The notes under the pieces are model-generated. The model searched no databases, was not told the origin of the DNA, and saw nothing but the letters and a program-made list of their open reading frames with translations. From positions 1 to 8,428 of the forward strand of contig JBMFXC010000092.1 of the NCBI GenBank assembly GCA_049964655.1: DNA of 8,428 nt, read 5' to 3'. Below are positions 1-6,915 of the stretch, piece by piece (position 1 is the first letter of the stretch; every line of letters begins with the position of its first letter). The position numbers and the translations under genes are program-made. The stretch is from JAJZJT01 sp049964655. GTDB lineage: Bacteria > Actinomycetota > Acidimicrobiia > Acidimicrobiales > RAAP-2.

Positions 1-1696
1 AGATCTGGTCCGAGTGGAACCAGTGGTTGGTGCCCGCCCCCATGGCGATCATCGACCGGCCGCCGGAGACCTCAGCGTTGCGAGCGAACTCACGGGCCAC
101 CCGGGCGCACGCCGAAGCGGGCACCGAGGTGATCTTCTCCTGCCACGCCGGCGTGTAGGGAGCCTCGGCGTCGTCGTAGCCCGAGGGCCAGTTGCCGGGG
201 AGCCCCGGGCGGGCGACACCGTAGTGGGCCATCACAAGGTCGAACACCGTCGTGACGAGCCGGTCCCCGACTCGGATCGCTGGTACTCCACGGCGAAGCA
301 CCCCGCCACCCTGGTCACCGACGTCGAAGCGGGGCAGGTCGATCGGCAACGCCTCCGCGTCGGGACGGCCGTAGCAACTCAGTGCCGGACGCACCTCCCC
401 GAGGTCGAGGTTCCAGCGGCCCTTCCCCTCCTCGCCCCAGCGGAAGCCGATCGACCCGTTGGGAACCACAGGTTCGCCGCTCACCTCGTCGAGCACGACG
501 GTCTTCCACTGGGCCTGCTCGTCGTCGGCCAGCCCCCTGTTGCCCGCCGCGCCGTCCTGGCCCAGTTGCGAGGCGGTCAGGAAATGGTCCGGCGCATAGC
601 CGTCCCCGCGCTCGCGCAGGGTGACGAGGAACGGCAGGTCGGTGTAGGTGCGAGCGTAGGACTCGAACCGCGGGACCTGACGGTCCCGGTAGAACTCGGA
701 GAGCATGACATGTCCCATCGCCATGGCGAGCGCGGCGTCGGTGCCGGGGTTGGCGGCCAGCCAGTCGTCGGCGAACTTGGTGTGGTCCGAGTAGTCGGGG
801 GAGACGACGACCACCTTCTGGCCCCGGTAGCGGGCCTCGGTCATGAAGTGGGCGTCGGGGGTGCGGGTGATCGGCAGGTTCGTGCCCCAGATGATGAGGT
901 AGCTGGCGTTCCACCAGTCGGCCGACTCGGGCACGTCGGTCTGGTCGCCGAACACCTGGGGGGAAGCCGGCGGGAGGTCGGCATACCAGTCGTAGAAGGA
1001 GAGGATGGTGCCGCCCAACAGCGAGTAGAAGCGGGTGCCCGCGGCATAGGAGGCCATCGACATAGCCGGGATGACCGTGAACCCCGCCGTGCGGTCCGGG
1101 CCGTAGGTGGCGACGGTGTGGACGTGGGCGGCAGCGATGAGCTCTAAGACCTCGGCCCACGACGCCCGTACGAAGCCGCCTCGGCCCCGTGCCTGCTTGT
1201 ACTTGGCGGCCGTCTCGGGATCGCCGGTGACCTCGGCCCATGCAGCGACGGGGTCGTCGCCGTTCGCGGCCTTCGCCGCCCGGAACATCTCGAGCAATAC
1301 ACCCCGTACGTAGGGATAGCGCACCCTGGCTGGCGAGTAGGTGTACCAGGAGAACGACGCTCCCCGAGGACACCCCCGGGGCTCGTACTCGGGCGATCCG
1401 GGCCCGACGGAGGGGTAGTCGACGGCCTGGGTCTCCCAGGTGATGATCCCGTCTTTCACGTAGACCTGCCACGAGCACGACCCCGTGCAGTTCACCCCGT
1501 GGGTGGAGCGCACGACCTTGTCGTGGCGCCAGCGCTCCCGGTAGAACTCCTCGGCCCGACGGCCCCCGCGGCGGTGGATCTCCCGGGCGTCGGGCGAAGG
1601 CTCCCCCGGCTGGATGTAGCGTGCCGCGCGCACCAGGCCCGTCTCGGCGAGGAGCCCGTCGCGGACTGCGGTTGTGTGCTCGACCTCACGCGCCAT
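1..1696 (-). CDS. narG: Respiratory nitrate reductase alpha subunit NarG, N-terminal 565 codons (3' end outside window)
   Basis: Catalytic molybdopterin subunit of membrane-bound nitrate reductase, which reduces nitrate to nitrite with electrons passed from quinol through NarI and NarH. I translated this frame by hand because no in-window stop ends it. The N-terminal [4Fe-4S] (FS0) motif HGVNCTGSCSW lies at residues 66-76, with ligands H66, C70, C74 and C109 (in EPRGCPRGAS). Their spacing equals E. coli NarG H49, C53, C57 and C92. FYDWYADLPPASPQ contains D236, matching the Mo ligand D222 of E. coli. Further NarG blocks are QARGRGGFVR, QTDVPESADWWN, TRTPDAHFMTEARY and PNGSIGFRWGEEG near the middle. 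Full-length NarG is about 1,230 residues, so less than half is present. Arginine pairs occur near residues 42-47, but no hydrophobic stretch follows, so there is no Tat signal and the protein should face the cytoplasm. GGAGAG ends two bases before the ATG. narH, narJ and narI would be expected past the left edge. Confidence 0.97.
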   Translation of the reverse strand, partial: MAREVEHTTAVRDGLLAETGLVRAARYIQPGEPSPDAREIHRRGGRRAEEFYRERWRHDKVVRSTHGVNCTGSCSWQVYVKDGIITWETQAVDYPSVGPGSPEYEPRGCPRGASFSWYTYSPARVRYPYVRGVLLEMFRAAKAANGDDPVAAWAEVTGDPETAAKYKQARGRGGFVRASWAEVLELIAAAHVHTVATYGPDRTAGFTVIPAMSMASYAAGTRFYSLLGGTILSFYDWYADLPPASPQVFGDQTDVPESADWWNASYLIIWGTNLPITRTPDAHFMTEARYRGQKVVVVSPDYSDHTKFADDWLAANPGTDAALAMAMGHVMLSEFYRDRQVPRFESYARTYTDLPFLVTLRERGDGYAPDHFLTASQLGQDGAAGNRGLADDEQAQWKTVVLDEVSGEPVVPNGSIGFRWGEEGKGRWNLDLGEVRPALSCYGRPDAEALPIDLPRFDVGDQGGGVLRRGVPAIRVGDRLVTTVFDLVMAHYGVARPGLPGNWPSGYDDAEAPYTPAWQEKITSVPASACARVAREFARNAEVSGGRSMIAMGAGTNHWFHSDQI

Positions 1697-1743
1697 CGCT
1701 CTCCATTCAGCCGGGCAGCATCGCCGACGATTGGCTGACCGCC

Positions 1744-1749
1744 ACTTTA
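1744..1749 (-). promoter_or_regulatory. Candidate -10 box for narG
   Basis: TAAAGT on the minus strand fits the TANNNT pattern of a -10 element and would give a 5' leader of roughly 40 bases with GGAGAG near its end. No good -35 hexamer is seen 16-18 bases upstream, and no clear FNR half-site pair (TTGAT..ATCAA) was found. The assignment rests on composition and position only. narG could instead be read through from the flavoprotein gene upstream. Confidence 0.25.
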
Positions 1750-1899
1750 CCCAGTGTCTACCGTCGGGTGGAAATACATCCGGCAGCGCTTGACTGGATC
1801 CTCGTCCAGACCTATCACGTCGGCGTGCGCCTCACGCTCAGCCAGGAGCAGGACGAGGCCATCGTTCACCAAGCGCCAGGGCCCACGATCGTCCGCCAC
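1747..1899 (-). CDS. Doubtful 50-codon ORF between the flavoprotein gene and narG
   Basis: A GTG-initiated frame ending in TAA encodes a 50-residue peptide. It begins VADDRGPWRLVNDGLVLL and ends RMYFHPTVDTG. Its composition (aliphatic, acidic and aromatic residues mixed) looks more protein-like than the arginine- and proline-rich out-of-frame translations around it, so it may be a small gene or the tail of a decayed one. Against this, there is no Shine-Dalgarno sequence before the GTG, the frame stays open further upstream into the flavoprotein gene without another good start, and I recognise no family. It ends 50 bases before narG. Confidence 0.2.
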   Translation of the reverse strand: MADDRGPWRLVNDGLVLLLAEREAHADVIGLDEDPVKRCRMYFHPTVDTG

Positions 1900-2021
1900 C
1901 GCCAGGCCGGCTGAGGCGCCGTTGGGTCCCCGGGGCGACTCGCGTCGGGGGTATCCGGTGGCATCACCTCTCCGCGGCGACGCCGGGTGACGCCAGGGGT
2001 GAGACGCTTCTGGGATGCCGG

Positions 2022-3146
2022 TCACGTGTCTTCGACACGCAGTGCGTTCCACCGCCGGCGGGCCTCTTCGAAGTCCGTAGCCAGTGCCGGTGCGGGGGAA
2101 TCGATAGCGACGGCGGGCAGCGCGCCGGGTGGCGGTCCATCGGGGTAGGTGATCCGGATACGCCCGTAGGCGCCGTCGCCGTGGTCGACGAAGCAGTCCG
2201 GTGCAGGCGCCTCGGGGTTCCGGGCGTGATCGAAGCCGAGCTCCGACAGCACTGCCGTCGCTGCGAGCGTCCCCGACCACGCGGCGGGATCCGCCGCTCT
2301 CGGGTAGGGGCTGGCGGCCGCGTCACCGACGACGAAGACCCCGGCCATCTCGGTGGCGAAGTGGTTGTCGACCCGCACGAGCGGGCCGGTCGCGTCGACC
2401 AGGTCGGCAAGCAAGGGACTCGTGCGGTGGCGGGGGATCACGATCGTGAGGTCTGCCCTGTCCCGGTTGCTTGCGCCCGCAGTGATCGCTCCTCGGACCA
2501 AGGCATCGGAGTCGATCTCGGCGCCAAGGCGGACCTCGACGCCAGCGTCTTGGCAGCCGGCCAGCAGCGCGTCGCCGGCCGCGGGTCCGAGTGCGGCGAG
2601 CGGGTGTTCTTCGGGCGTGACCAGGCGGACCTGGAGCGACTGACCGAGCCGCCGCGCCCGCCGGGCGAGCCGCATCGCCAGGCCGTAGGGCGCAGGTGGG
2701 CAACGATAAGGGAGGGACGAGATCACGACGTCGACGACGCCTCGCTCGACGGCACGAATCCGTGAAGCAGCTGCCTCGGCCTCGGTCGGATCCCAGAAGC
2801 CGACGATCTCCCCGCGCGTGGCGCAGCCGACGGGATCGAGGGCGAGCCCGGGCGCGGCGATGACGGCGTGGGCTTGGAGCCAGGACCCGCCGATCCTGAG
2901 CGCACCGGGCTCGATCGCCTCGGCCTGGGCCGGGATGATCTCGACCCCGGCGAGCTCGACTCGGGTCCGGTGCTGGGCGGCACGGGCGTCACCGGTGGCG
3001 ACGGCGAGCGTGCCGGGCAGGTACTCCGAGTGCCCTTCGGGAGCGACGAGGACGACACGGACACCGCTTTGGTCTCGGAGTTGACGGGCCGCGGCGATCC
3101 CCGCCGGCCCAGTGCCGACCACGGCGATGGTTGGGACGGCCCTCAT
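2022..3146 (-). CDS. FAD-dependent oxidoreductase resembling the flavoprotein subunit of sulfide dehydrogenase (FCSD/SQR-like)
   Basis: A 374-residue two-dinucleotide-binding-domain flavoprotein. The N-terminal strand and Rossmann loop IAVVGTGPAG (residues 7-16) binds FAD, and GVFVVGDAA (269-277) is the second FAD-contact motif typical of pyridine nucleotide-disulfide, NDH-2 and SQR enzymes. LPYRCPPAPYG places C149 in the position of the first redox cysteine of flavocytochrome c sulfide dehydrogenase and sulfide:quinone reductase (K-C-P/A-x-A-P motif). C318, in APAPDCFVDHGDG, matches by position the second FccB cysteine (NTCYS block). Both cysteines of the sulfide-reactive pair therefore appear to be kept. 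There is no signal peptide, no membrane segment and no neighbouring cytochrome c gene, so a soluble cytoplasmic enzyme acting on sulfide or persulfide with an unknown acceptor is inferred. It lies 78 bases after the VOC-DUF302 gene on the same strand. The Shine-Dalgarno site is weak. Substrate uncertain; a generic NAD(P)/FAD reductase remains possible. Confidence 0.85.
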   Translation of the reverse strand: MRAVPTIAVVGTGPAGIAAARQLRDQSGVRVVLVAPEGHSEYLPGTLAVATGDARAAQHRTRVELAGVEIIPAQAEAIEPGALRIGGSWLQAHAVIAAPGLALDPVGCATRGEIVGFWDPTEAEAAASRIRAVERGVVDVVISSLPYRCPPAPYGLAMRLARRARRLGQSLQVRLVTPEEHPLAALGPAAGDALLAGCQDAGVEVRLGAEIDSDALVRGAITAGASNRDRADLTIVIPRHRTSPLLADLVDATGPLVRVDNHFATEMAGVFVVGDAAASPYPRAADPAAWSGTLAATAVLSELGFDHARNPEAPAPDCFVDHGDGAYGRIRITYPDGPPPGALPAVAIDSPAPALATDFEEARRRWNALRVEDT

Positions 3147-3224
3147 CGGCTCATGTAGCTCGCCGTGATGCCGTCGGCGGCAGAACGCCGGGCTGGCGTG
3201 TTCGGACCTGCGACGCGCCGATCG

Positions 3225-4055
3225 CTACGCACTGGTGGTTTCCCCGAGCACACGATCGACAAGCCCAGCGATCGTGGCCAGCCCGGCGACCTGCTCGGAG
3301 CTGAGCCCATAGCGACGAGCGAGGGTGGCCGGGTCGGAGTAGACGACCGTGCTGCCCAGGGCGCCGAGAGACGCCTGGCGGACGAGGAGGCGGGTCGGGA
3401 GCTCGAGGGCAAGGTCGGGGGCGGCGAGCATCGGCGGGGTGCCCGCTGCGGGGTTGCCGACGATCAACACCTGGGTCTCGGGCATGTCGAGGCCGACCGA
3501 CCGTGCACCGGCGGCATGGTCGATGGTGTCAAACACCGTCGCACCGGCCGCCGTGACGGCGTCGGCGAGTCGCCGGACCGTCTCGTCGACGGGGAGCGGG
3601 CTCGAGCGCTCGATGATGCCACGATCTGGAGGAAGCGCCGTTTGAGCATCCCCAGCGGACTTGGACCACCACAGCTCGAGCTGGATGTGATCGGGGTCCC
3701 TGAAGACAAGCGCCGAGCCCATCTCGGTGTCAGCCACCGGCGAGTGCTCGACACCGAGCGCCGCCAGATGCCTCTGCCAGGAGTCGAGGTCCTGGCGCCG
3801 GCCGACGGCGAAGCCGACGTGGTCGAGCCCGGCGCGCCGCTCGTCGAAGAGCTCTCCGGGGAACCCCTGATGCTGGTTGAGCCCGACCACCAGACCCGAG
3901 GCGTCGTGGCGCAGCACGATCATGGCGCGCTGGGGGAAGTCCACCCGCCGCAGGCGCCGCAGCCCAAGCACCTGCTCGTACCACGCAGCGCTCACCTCGA
4001 CGTCGGAGACCGACAGGTCGAGGTGACCGATGCCAAAGAACCCCGCTTCCTCCAT
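3225..4055 (-). CDS. VOC (glyoxalase/dioxygenase-fold) domain fused to a DUF302 domain
   Basis: A 276-residue two-domain protein. Residues about 7-130 form a vicinal oxygen chelate unit with both beta-alpha-beta-beta-beta halves: GIGHLDLSVSD with H11, AGLDHVGFAV with H79, and DPDHIQLELWW with E127. These are the usual metal-ligand positions of glyoxalase I, bleomycin-resistance and extradiol dioxygenase proteins. Residues about 150-270 match DUF302: a helix ending VFDTIDHAAGA (H180), then LDMPETQVLIVGNPAAGTPPM (188-209, with the hallmark GNP), ALELPTRLLVRQ, and a C-terminal YSDPATLARRYGL block. DUF302 proteins are small alpha/beta proteins without an established reaction. AGGAAAAGG lies just upstream of the ATG and makes it the likely start. 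The gene begins 30 bases after the DUF488 stop and is followed by the sulfide-dehydrogenase-like gene, so co-transcription is likely. The fusion suggests the two domains act on the same or successive substrates; that is inference. Confidence 0.9.
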   Translation of the reverse strand: MEEAGFFGIGHLDLSVSDVEVSAAWYEQVLGLRRLRRVDFPQRAMIVLRHDASGLVVGLNQHQGFPGELFDERRAGLDHVGFAVGRRQDLDSWQRHLAALGVEHSPVADTEMGSALVFRDPDHIQLELWWSKSAGDAQTALPPDRGIIERSSPLPVDETVRRLADAVTAAGATVFDTIDHAAGARSVGLDMPETQVLIVGNPAAGTPPMLAAPDLALELPTRLLVRQASLGALGSTVVYSDPATLARRYGLSSEQVAGLATIAGLVDRVLGETTSA

Positions 4056-4085
4056 GTGTATGCCTTTTCCTCTCCGGACTCGGTC

Positions 4086-4700
4086 TCACGCCACGCCGTG
4101 ACACGCTGCCGCGGCGTCGTCGTAGACCAGCCCCCTCGTCCCGTTCATCTCCGCGATCCGCGCGCCTTCAGTCACCCGGTGCGCGGACAGCCGGCTGTCG
4201 TGGCCGAGGTGATACACGGCGGCGCCCTCGAGCAGGACTGCGGCGTCGGCCACGAGACGGCGGTGACAACGCCACCACAGCGTCTCCGCGCACATCGCCG
4301 CCGTCGGCCGCGCTGCGACGTCATCGAGCAGGCGTGCGAGCCCGGCGGCGAACGAACCGGTCGCCATGTAGTCGGCGTAGCCCCGGAACGCCGGGTGGCG
4401 CAGCGCGGTGTTTGCCGATCCGACTATGGGCCGCCGGTGCCCGCCCAGGTTCCTTTCCCAGCGGTACTCGATCCCGGACGCCGGTAGCCACGACTCCATC
4501 TGTTCCCGGCCGAAGTGGGGGTGACGTCGGCTTCCCGGCGCGCTGCGAATGTCGACGACCAGCTGGACACCCGCCGAGGCGAGCAACTCGGCGAGCTCCT
4601 CGTTTCCAAGGGTGCCGTGCCCGACGGTCAGGAGCAGTGGCACGCTCGCCCGGTCGTTCCCGGGCGCAACGCCAACGGTGACGTCGCCACTCGGCCTCAT
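4086..4700 (-). CDS. DUF488 family protein
   Basis: With the ATG at 4700 this is a 204-residue DUF488 protein; the family has no settled biochemical role. Conserved blocks in order are LTVGHGTLGNEELAELL (24-40), VVDIRSAPGSRRHPHFG (48-64), GIEYRWERNLGG (76-87), FRGYADYM (105-112), AAMCAETLWWRCHRRLVA (134-151) and VYHLG (162-166). The C137/C145 pair and the CHRR motif are the typical family signature and could bind a metal or act catalytically. I prefer ATG 4700 because a TAGAAT -10 box ends exactly seven bases before it, the layout of a leaderless actinobacterial transcript. A frame extension to GTG 4769, three bases past the CLC stop, adds 23 residues with no family similarity. An internal GTG near 4641, closer to the conserved block, is also possible. 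It leads a likely operon with the VOC-DUF302 gene 30 bases downstream. Confidence 0.9.
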   Translation of the reverse strand: MRPSGDVTVGVAPGNDRASVPLLLTVGHGTLGNEELAELLASAGVQLVVDIRSAPGSRRHPHFGREQMESWLPASGIEYRWERNLGGHRRPIVGSANTALRHPAFRGYADYMATGSFAAGLARLLDDVAARPTAAMCAETLWWRCHRRLVADAAVLLEGAAVYHLGHDSRLSAHRVTEGARIAEMNGTRGLVYDDAAAACHGVA

Positions 4701-4716
4701 CGGAGATATTCTATCT
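4701..4716 (-). promoter_or_regulatory. Leaderless-type promoter with palindromic -10 region for the DUF488 gene
   Basis: On the minus strand TAGAAT (4713-4708) is followed by seven bases and then the ATG at 4700, the spacing expected when transcription starts at or next to the start codon. The box lies inside a perfect inverted repeat, AGATA-TTC-TATCT (4704-4716), in an AT-rich patch (about 4700-4740) that stands out from the GC-rich surroundings. No consensus -35 hexamer is seen. The palindrome could be an operator for an unknown repressor. Confidence 0.55.
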
Positions 4717-4772
4717 GTCACACGAATAACAGTTGTCGTTCCTGTCGGCGCCGTGCCGGGTATTCGCACCGT

Positions 4773-6674
4773 TCATTCCCGGAGGTCCGGGCATGACGAG
4801 TCATCGGTCTCCTGAGCAGGGAGGGGGGGTCCCGACGATGGCTTGATCAACGAAGGTCCAATGCCCAGGCGCTCGTCCCCGTCACCGGGTTGACCGCTCA
4901 GGTCGACATCGTCCGGCACCAGCGCGAGACCACCCCGACCGCGCAGGGAGGTTCGCTCTTCACTGTCCCGCTCCTCATACTGTTCGGTTGTCGGCTCTGC
5001 GGGCCTGTCCCCGATGGGTTCCGCCTCGGGCCGGTCGGAGACCTCCGCGGCCGCTTCTGCTGCGCGATGGGCTGCCCGCGGCGCCCAGGGGCCGAGCGTG
5101 GGTGGCTGGACGTGCTCGTCGGCGACACGGCGGCGCAGCTCGGCATCGATCTCGTCACGGCCGACAATCCCCACGATCTTCCCCTGGTCGGTCACCGCCA
5201 CTTCTGACGTGCCCCGCCCGAGCAGGAGCGACAGGGCCTGGGACAGGTACGCCCAGCGGTCTACCGTCGGTAGTTCGGCAGTGTCGATCCCATCACCTGC
5301 CGGCCGCATGACCAGCGCGGCGACTCGCATGCGCAGCGGGTCGGTCTGGGCGTCGAAGTCGACGCGATAGCCGCGGCGGCGCAGCTTGTCGGTCATGACC
5401 CGATCGTCGAGACCGAGCTCGGCCACCAGCTCCGCCACCCCGGTCGCTAGCAGCAGTGGCACCAGCATGGCGTAGCCGCCGGTGACCTCGGCAGCGAAGA
5501 CCACGCCGGTGAGCAGCGCCCGCGCCCCCACCCCGAATGTCGCCCCCATGCCGACGAGTGCGAAGGCGCCGGGCTGGATGTGGGCGCCAGGCAAGGCGTG
5601 GGCGAACGCGATGCCGACCATCTCTCCCATGGTGGCCCCGACGAGGAACATCGGTGCGAGCGTGCCCCCTGAGGTGCTCGACCCGAGTCCCACCCACCAC
5701 GAGACCATCTTGCCGACGAACAAGACGGCGGCCGCTCCGAGCAGGAAACGGCCGTTGACGGCGTCGGTGATGGCCCAGTAGCCGACCGACAGCGAACCGG
5801 GCACGGCCAGGCCGATCGCGCCGAACCCGATGGCCCCGACGATGGGGTGTGCCCACTCGGGGATCGGCAGGCGACGGAACCCTGCTTCGACGGCGAACAG
5901 GCCGCGGTTGAGCACCACGGCGAGGGCTCCGGCGGCCAGGCCGAGGACCGCGAACAGGGGCAGCTGGGTCACGTGGAAGACGAGTGGGTGCACGACGGCG
6001 AACAGGGGATGGGGTGCGATCAGCACGTCGTGGAGCGCGGCTGCCACGGAGGTGGCGAGCACCAGCGGGACCAGGGAGCGGAGCGAGCGCTCGAAGAGCA
6101 GCAGCTCGAAGGCCAGCACCACCGCCGCGACGGGGGTGGCGAACACGCCGGCCATGCCGGCGGCGGCGCCGGTGGCGAGAAGTATCCTGCGTTCCGCTGG
6201 GCTGACCGGCACCAGCTGGCCGATCAGGGAGCCGACCGCGGCCCCCGTGACGATGATCGGCCCTTCGGCGCCGAAGGGCCCGCCGGTCCCCATCGCGACT
6301 GCCGCGGAGATGGGCTTGGCGACAGCAGCACGGGGCATAACCCGACTGTCGCGAAACAGGATCGCCTCCAACGACTCGGGGATGCCGTGGCCTTTGATGA
6401 TCGGGCTCCAGCGAGCCAGGCCGACCACCACCAGCGCACCACCGACAGCCACCGCCAGCAGCACCGGCGTGGGGTGGTAGTGACGGAGGTCGGGCAGCTG
6501 CCAGCCGAAGCGGTGCAGCAGCGCCAGGTTGCTGATGAGACCGACCAGGTGCACCACTATGTCGGCGGCAACGCCACCGACGCCACCGAGCACGAGGCCG
6601 ATCCCTCCGAGCACCGCCAGACGGCGGCGAGTCGTACCCAGACTGACCTCGGGGCTCTGCGCGTCCATATACAT
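4773..6674 (-). CDS. CLC-family chloride channel or H+/Cl- antiporter with hydrophilic C-terminal tail
   Basis: A 633-residue CLC protein with the usual dense series of membrane helices from about residue 20 to 425. Selectivity-filter motifs are KGHGIPE (94-100, with His in place of the central Ser of GSGIP, a variant known in bacterial CLCs), GPFGAEGPIIVTG (132-144, keeping the gating glutamate as E137) and TSGGTLAPMF (334-343). Y401 in TGGYAMLVP fits the central tyrosine. In FATPVAAVVLAFELLL the residue matching E. coli ClC-ec1 Glu203 appears to be L191, while E190 matches Glu202. So proton coupling cannot be assumed. Residues about 445-515 look like a reduced CBS region (LSLLLGRGTSEVAVTDQGKIVGIVGRDEI), followed by about 115 residues rich in Pro, Glu, Asp and Arg. 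Two starts are possible: ATG 6674, nine bases after a TAGTAT box, or ATG 6668, eight bases after GAGG. The gene diverges from marR. Confidence 0.94.
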   Translation of the reverse strand: MYMDAQSPEVSLGTTRRRLAVLGGIGLVLGGVGGVAADIVVHLVGLISNLALLHRFGWQLPDLRHYHPTPVLLAVAVGGALVVVGLARWSPIIKGHGIPESLEAILFRDSRVMPRAAVAKPISAAVAMGTGGPFGAEGPIIVTGAAVGSLIGQLVPVSPAERRILLATGAAAGMAGVFATPVAAVVLAFELLLFERSLRSLVPLVLATSVAAALHDVLIAPHPLFAVVHPLVFHVTQLPLFAVLGLAAGALAVVLNRGLFAVEAGFRRLPIPEWAHPIVGAIGFGAIGLAVPGSLSVGYWAITDAVNGRFLLGAAAVLFVGKMVSWWVGLGSSTSGGTLAPMFLVGATMGEMVGIAFAHALPGAHIQPGAFALVGMGATFGVGARALLTGVVFAAEVTGGYAMLVPLLLATGVAELVAELGLDDRVMTDKLRRRGYRVDFDAQTDPLRMRVAALVMRPAGDGIDTAELPTVDRWAYLSQALSLLLGRGTSEVAVTDQGKIVGIVGRDEIDAELRRRVADEHVQPPTLGPWAPRAAHRAAEAAAEVSDRPEAEPIGDRPAEPTTEQYEERDSEERTSLRGRGGLALVPDDVDLSGQPGDGDERLGIGPSLIKPSSGPPLPAQETDDSSCPDLRE

Positions 6675-6683
6675 CGCCTCACG

Positions 6684-6689
6684 ATACTA
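6684..6689 (-). promoter_or_regulatory. Candidate -10 box for the CLC gene
   Basis: TAGTAT on the minus strand ends nine bases before ATG 6674 and fits a leaderless or short-leader promoter. On the opposite strand the overlapping TAATCT (6688-6693) could serve as a -10 element for marR, so the two divergent promoters may overlap. No strong -35 element is seen for either. Confidence 0.4.
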
Positions 6690-6887
6690 ATCTTTCAGGA
6701 GATGTTGATCGCAGAGCAGACTGGCGTGCCTGTGGTTGTCGGACGACGACGACGAGGAGGAAGATGAGGATGCTCTGTCGCTCGACGCGGTCGGGCCAAG
6801 GGTCGCGAGCCCGTGCACCCTCGCACGCAGAGAGTGGGATGACGGTGTGCCAGGGAACAGGCCCAGAGGTCCTCGCTCGGCGCCGCC

Positions 6888-6902
6888 GTCGTCTTCGACG
6901 AC
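6888..6902. promoter_or_regulatory. Perfect 15-base palindrome, possible MarR operator
   Basis: GTCGTC-TTC-GACGAC has six-base arms around three bases and lies 38 bases before the marR ATG. MarR dimers bind short palindromes in their own promoters, so this is a candidate autoregulatory site. In GC-rich DNA such a repeat can also arise by chance, and no second copy was noticed near the CLC promoter. Confidence 0.3.
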
Positions 6903-6915
6903 CGTGACGCCACCA

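Larger units (their letters stand above)
1697..2021. other. Spacer between flavoprotein gene and narG
   Basis: These 325 bases hold no recognised gene apart from the doubtful 50-codon ORF. On the minus strand a GGAGAGG sits directly in front of ATGCCACCG near 1966, but that frame ends after about 32 codons. Short imperfect stems (for example CGAC-GCGA-GTCG near 1940) are not followed by a T run, so no convincing terminator is seen. The stretch most likely carries the narG promoter and leader. Confidence 0.5.

Noticed and set aside
14..1147. Long plus-strand frame of 377 codons
   Set aside because: It lies opposite narG, whose minus-strand translation carries the FS0 and Mo-ligand motifs. The plus frame is Val/Gly/Arg-rich with no recognisable domain and is a GC-rich shadow.
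315..1478. Minus-strand frame of 387 codons
   Set aside because: Out of phase with narG, rich in Arg, Pro and Gly, and without motifs; narG itself uses another frame.
1747..2280. Full 177-codon minus frame
   Set aside because: Its upstream part overlaps the flavoprotein gene out of phase; only the last 50 or so codons look protein-like, and these were listed separately at low confidence.
3165..4487. Plus-strand frame of 440 codons
   Set aside because: It spans and opposes the VOC-DUF302 and DUF488 genes, both recognised by conserved motifs; its own composition shows no domain.
4701..4769. DUF488 start at GTG 4769, three bases after the CLC stop
   Set aside because: The added residues have no family similarity, no Shine-Dalgarno site precedes the GTG, and the stretch contains the likely promoter.
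5847..6767. Plus-strand frame of 306 codons
   Set aside because: Antisense to the CLC gene and rich in His, Gln, Asp and Gly; typical of the frame opposite a membrane protein in GC-rich DNA.
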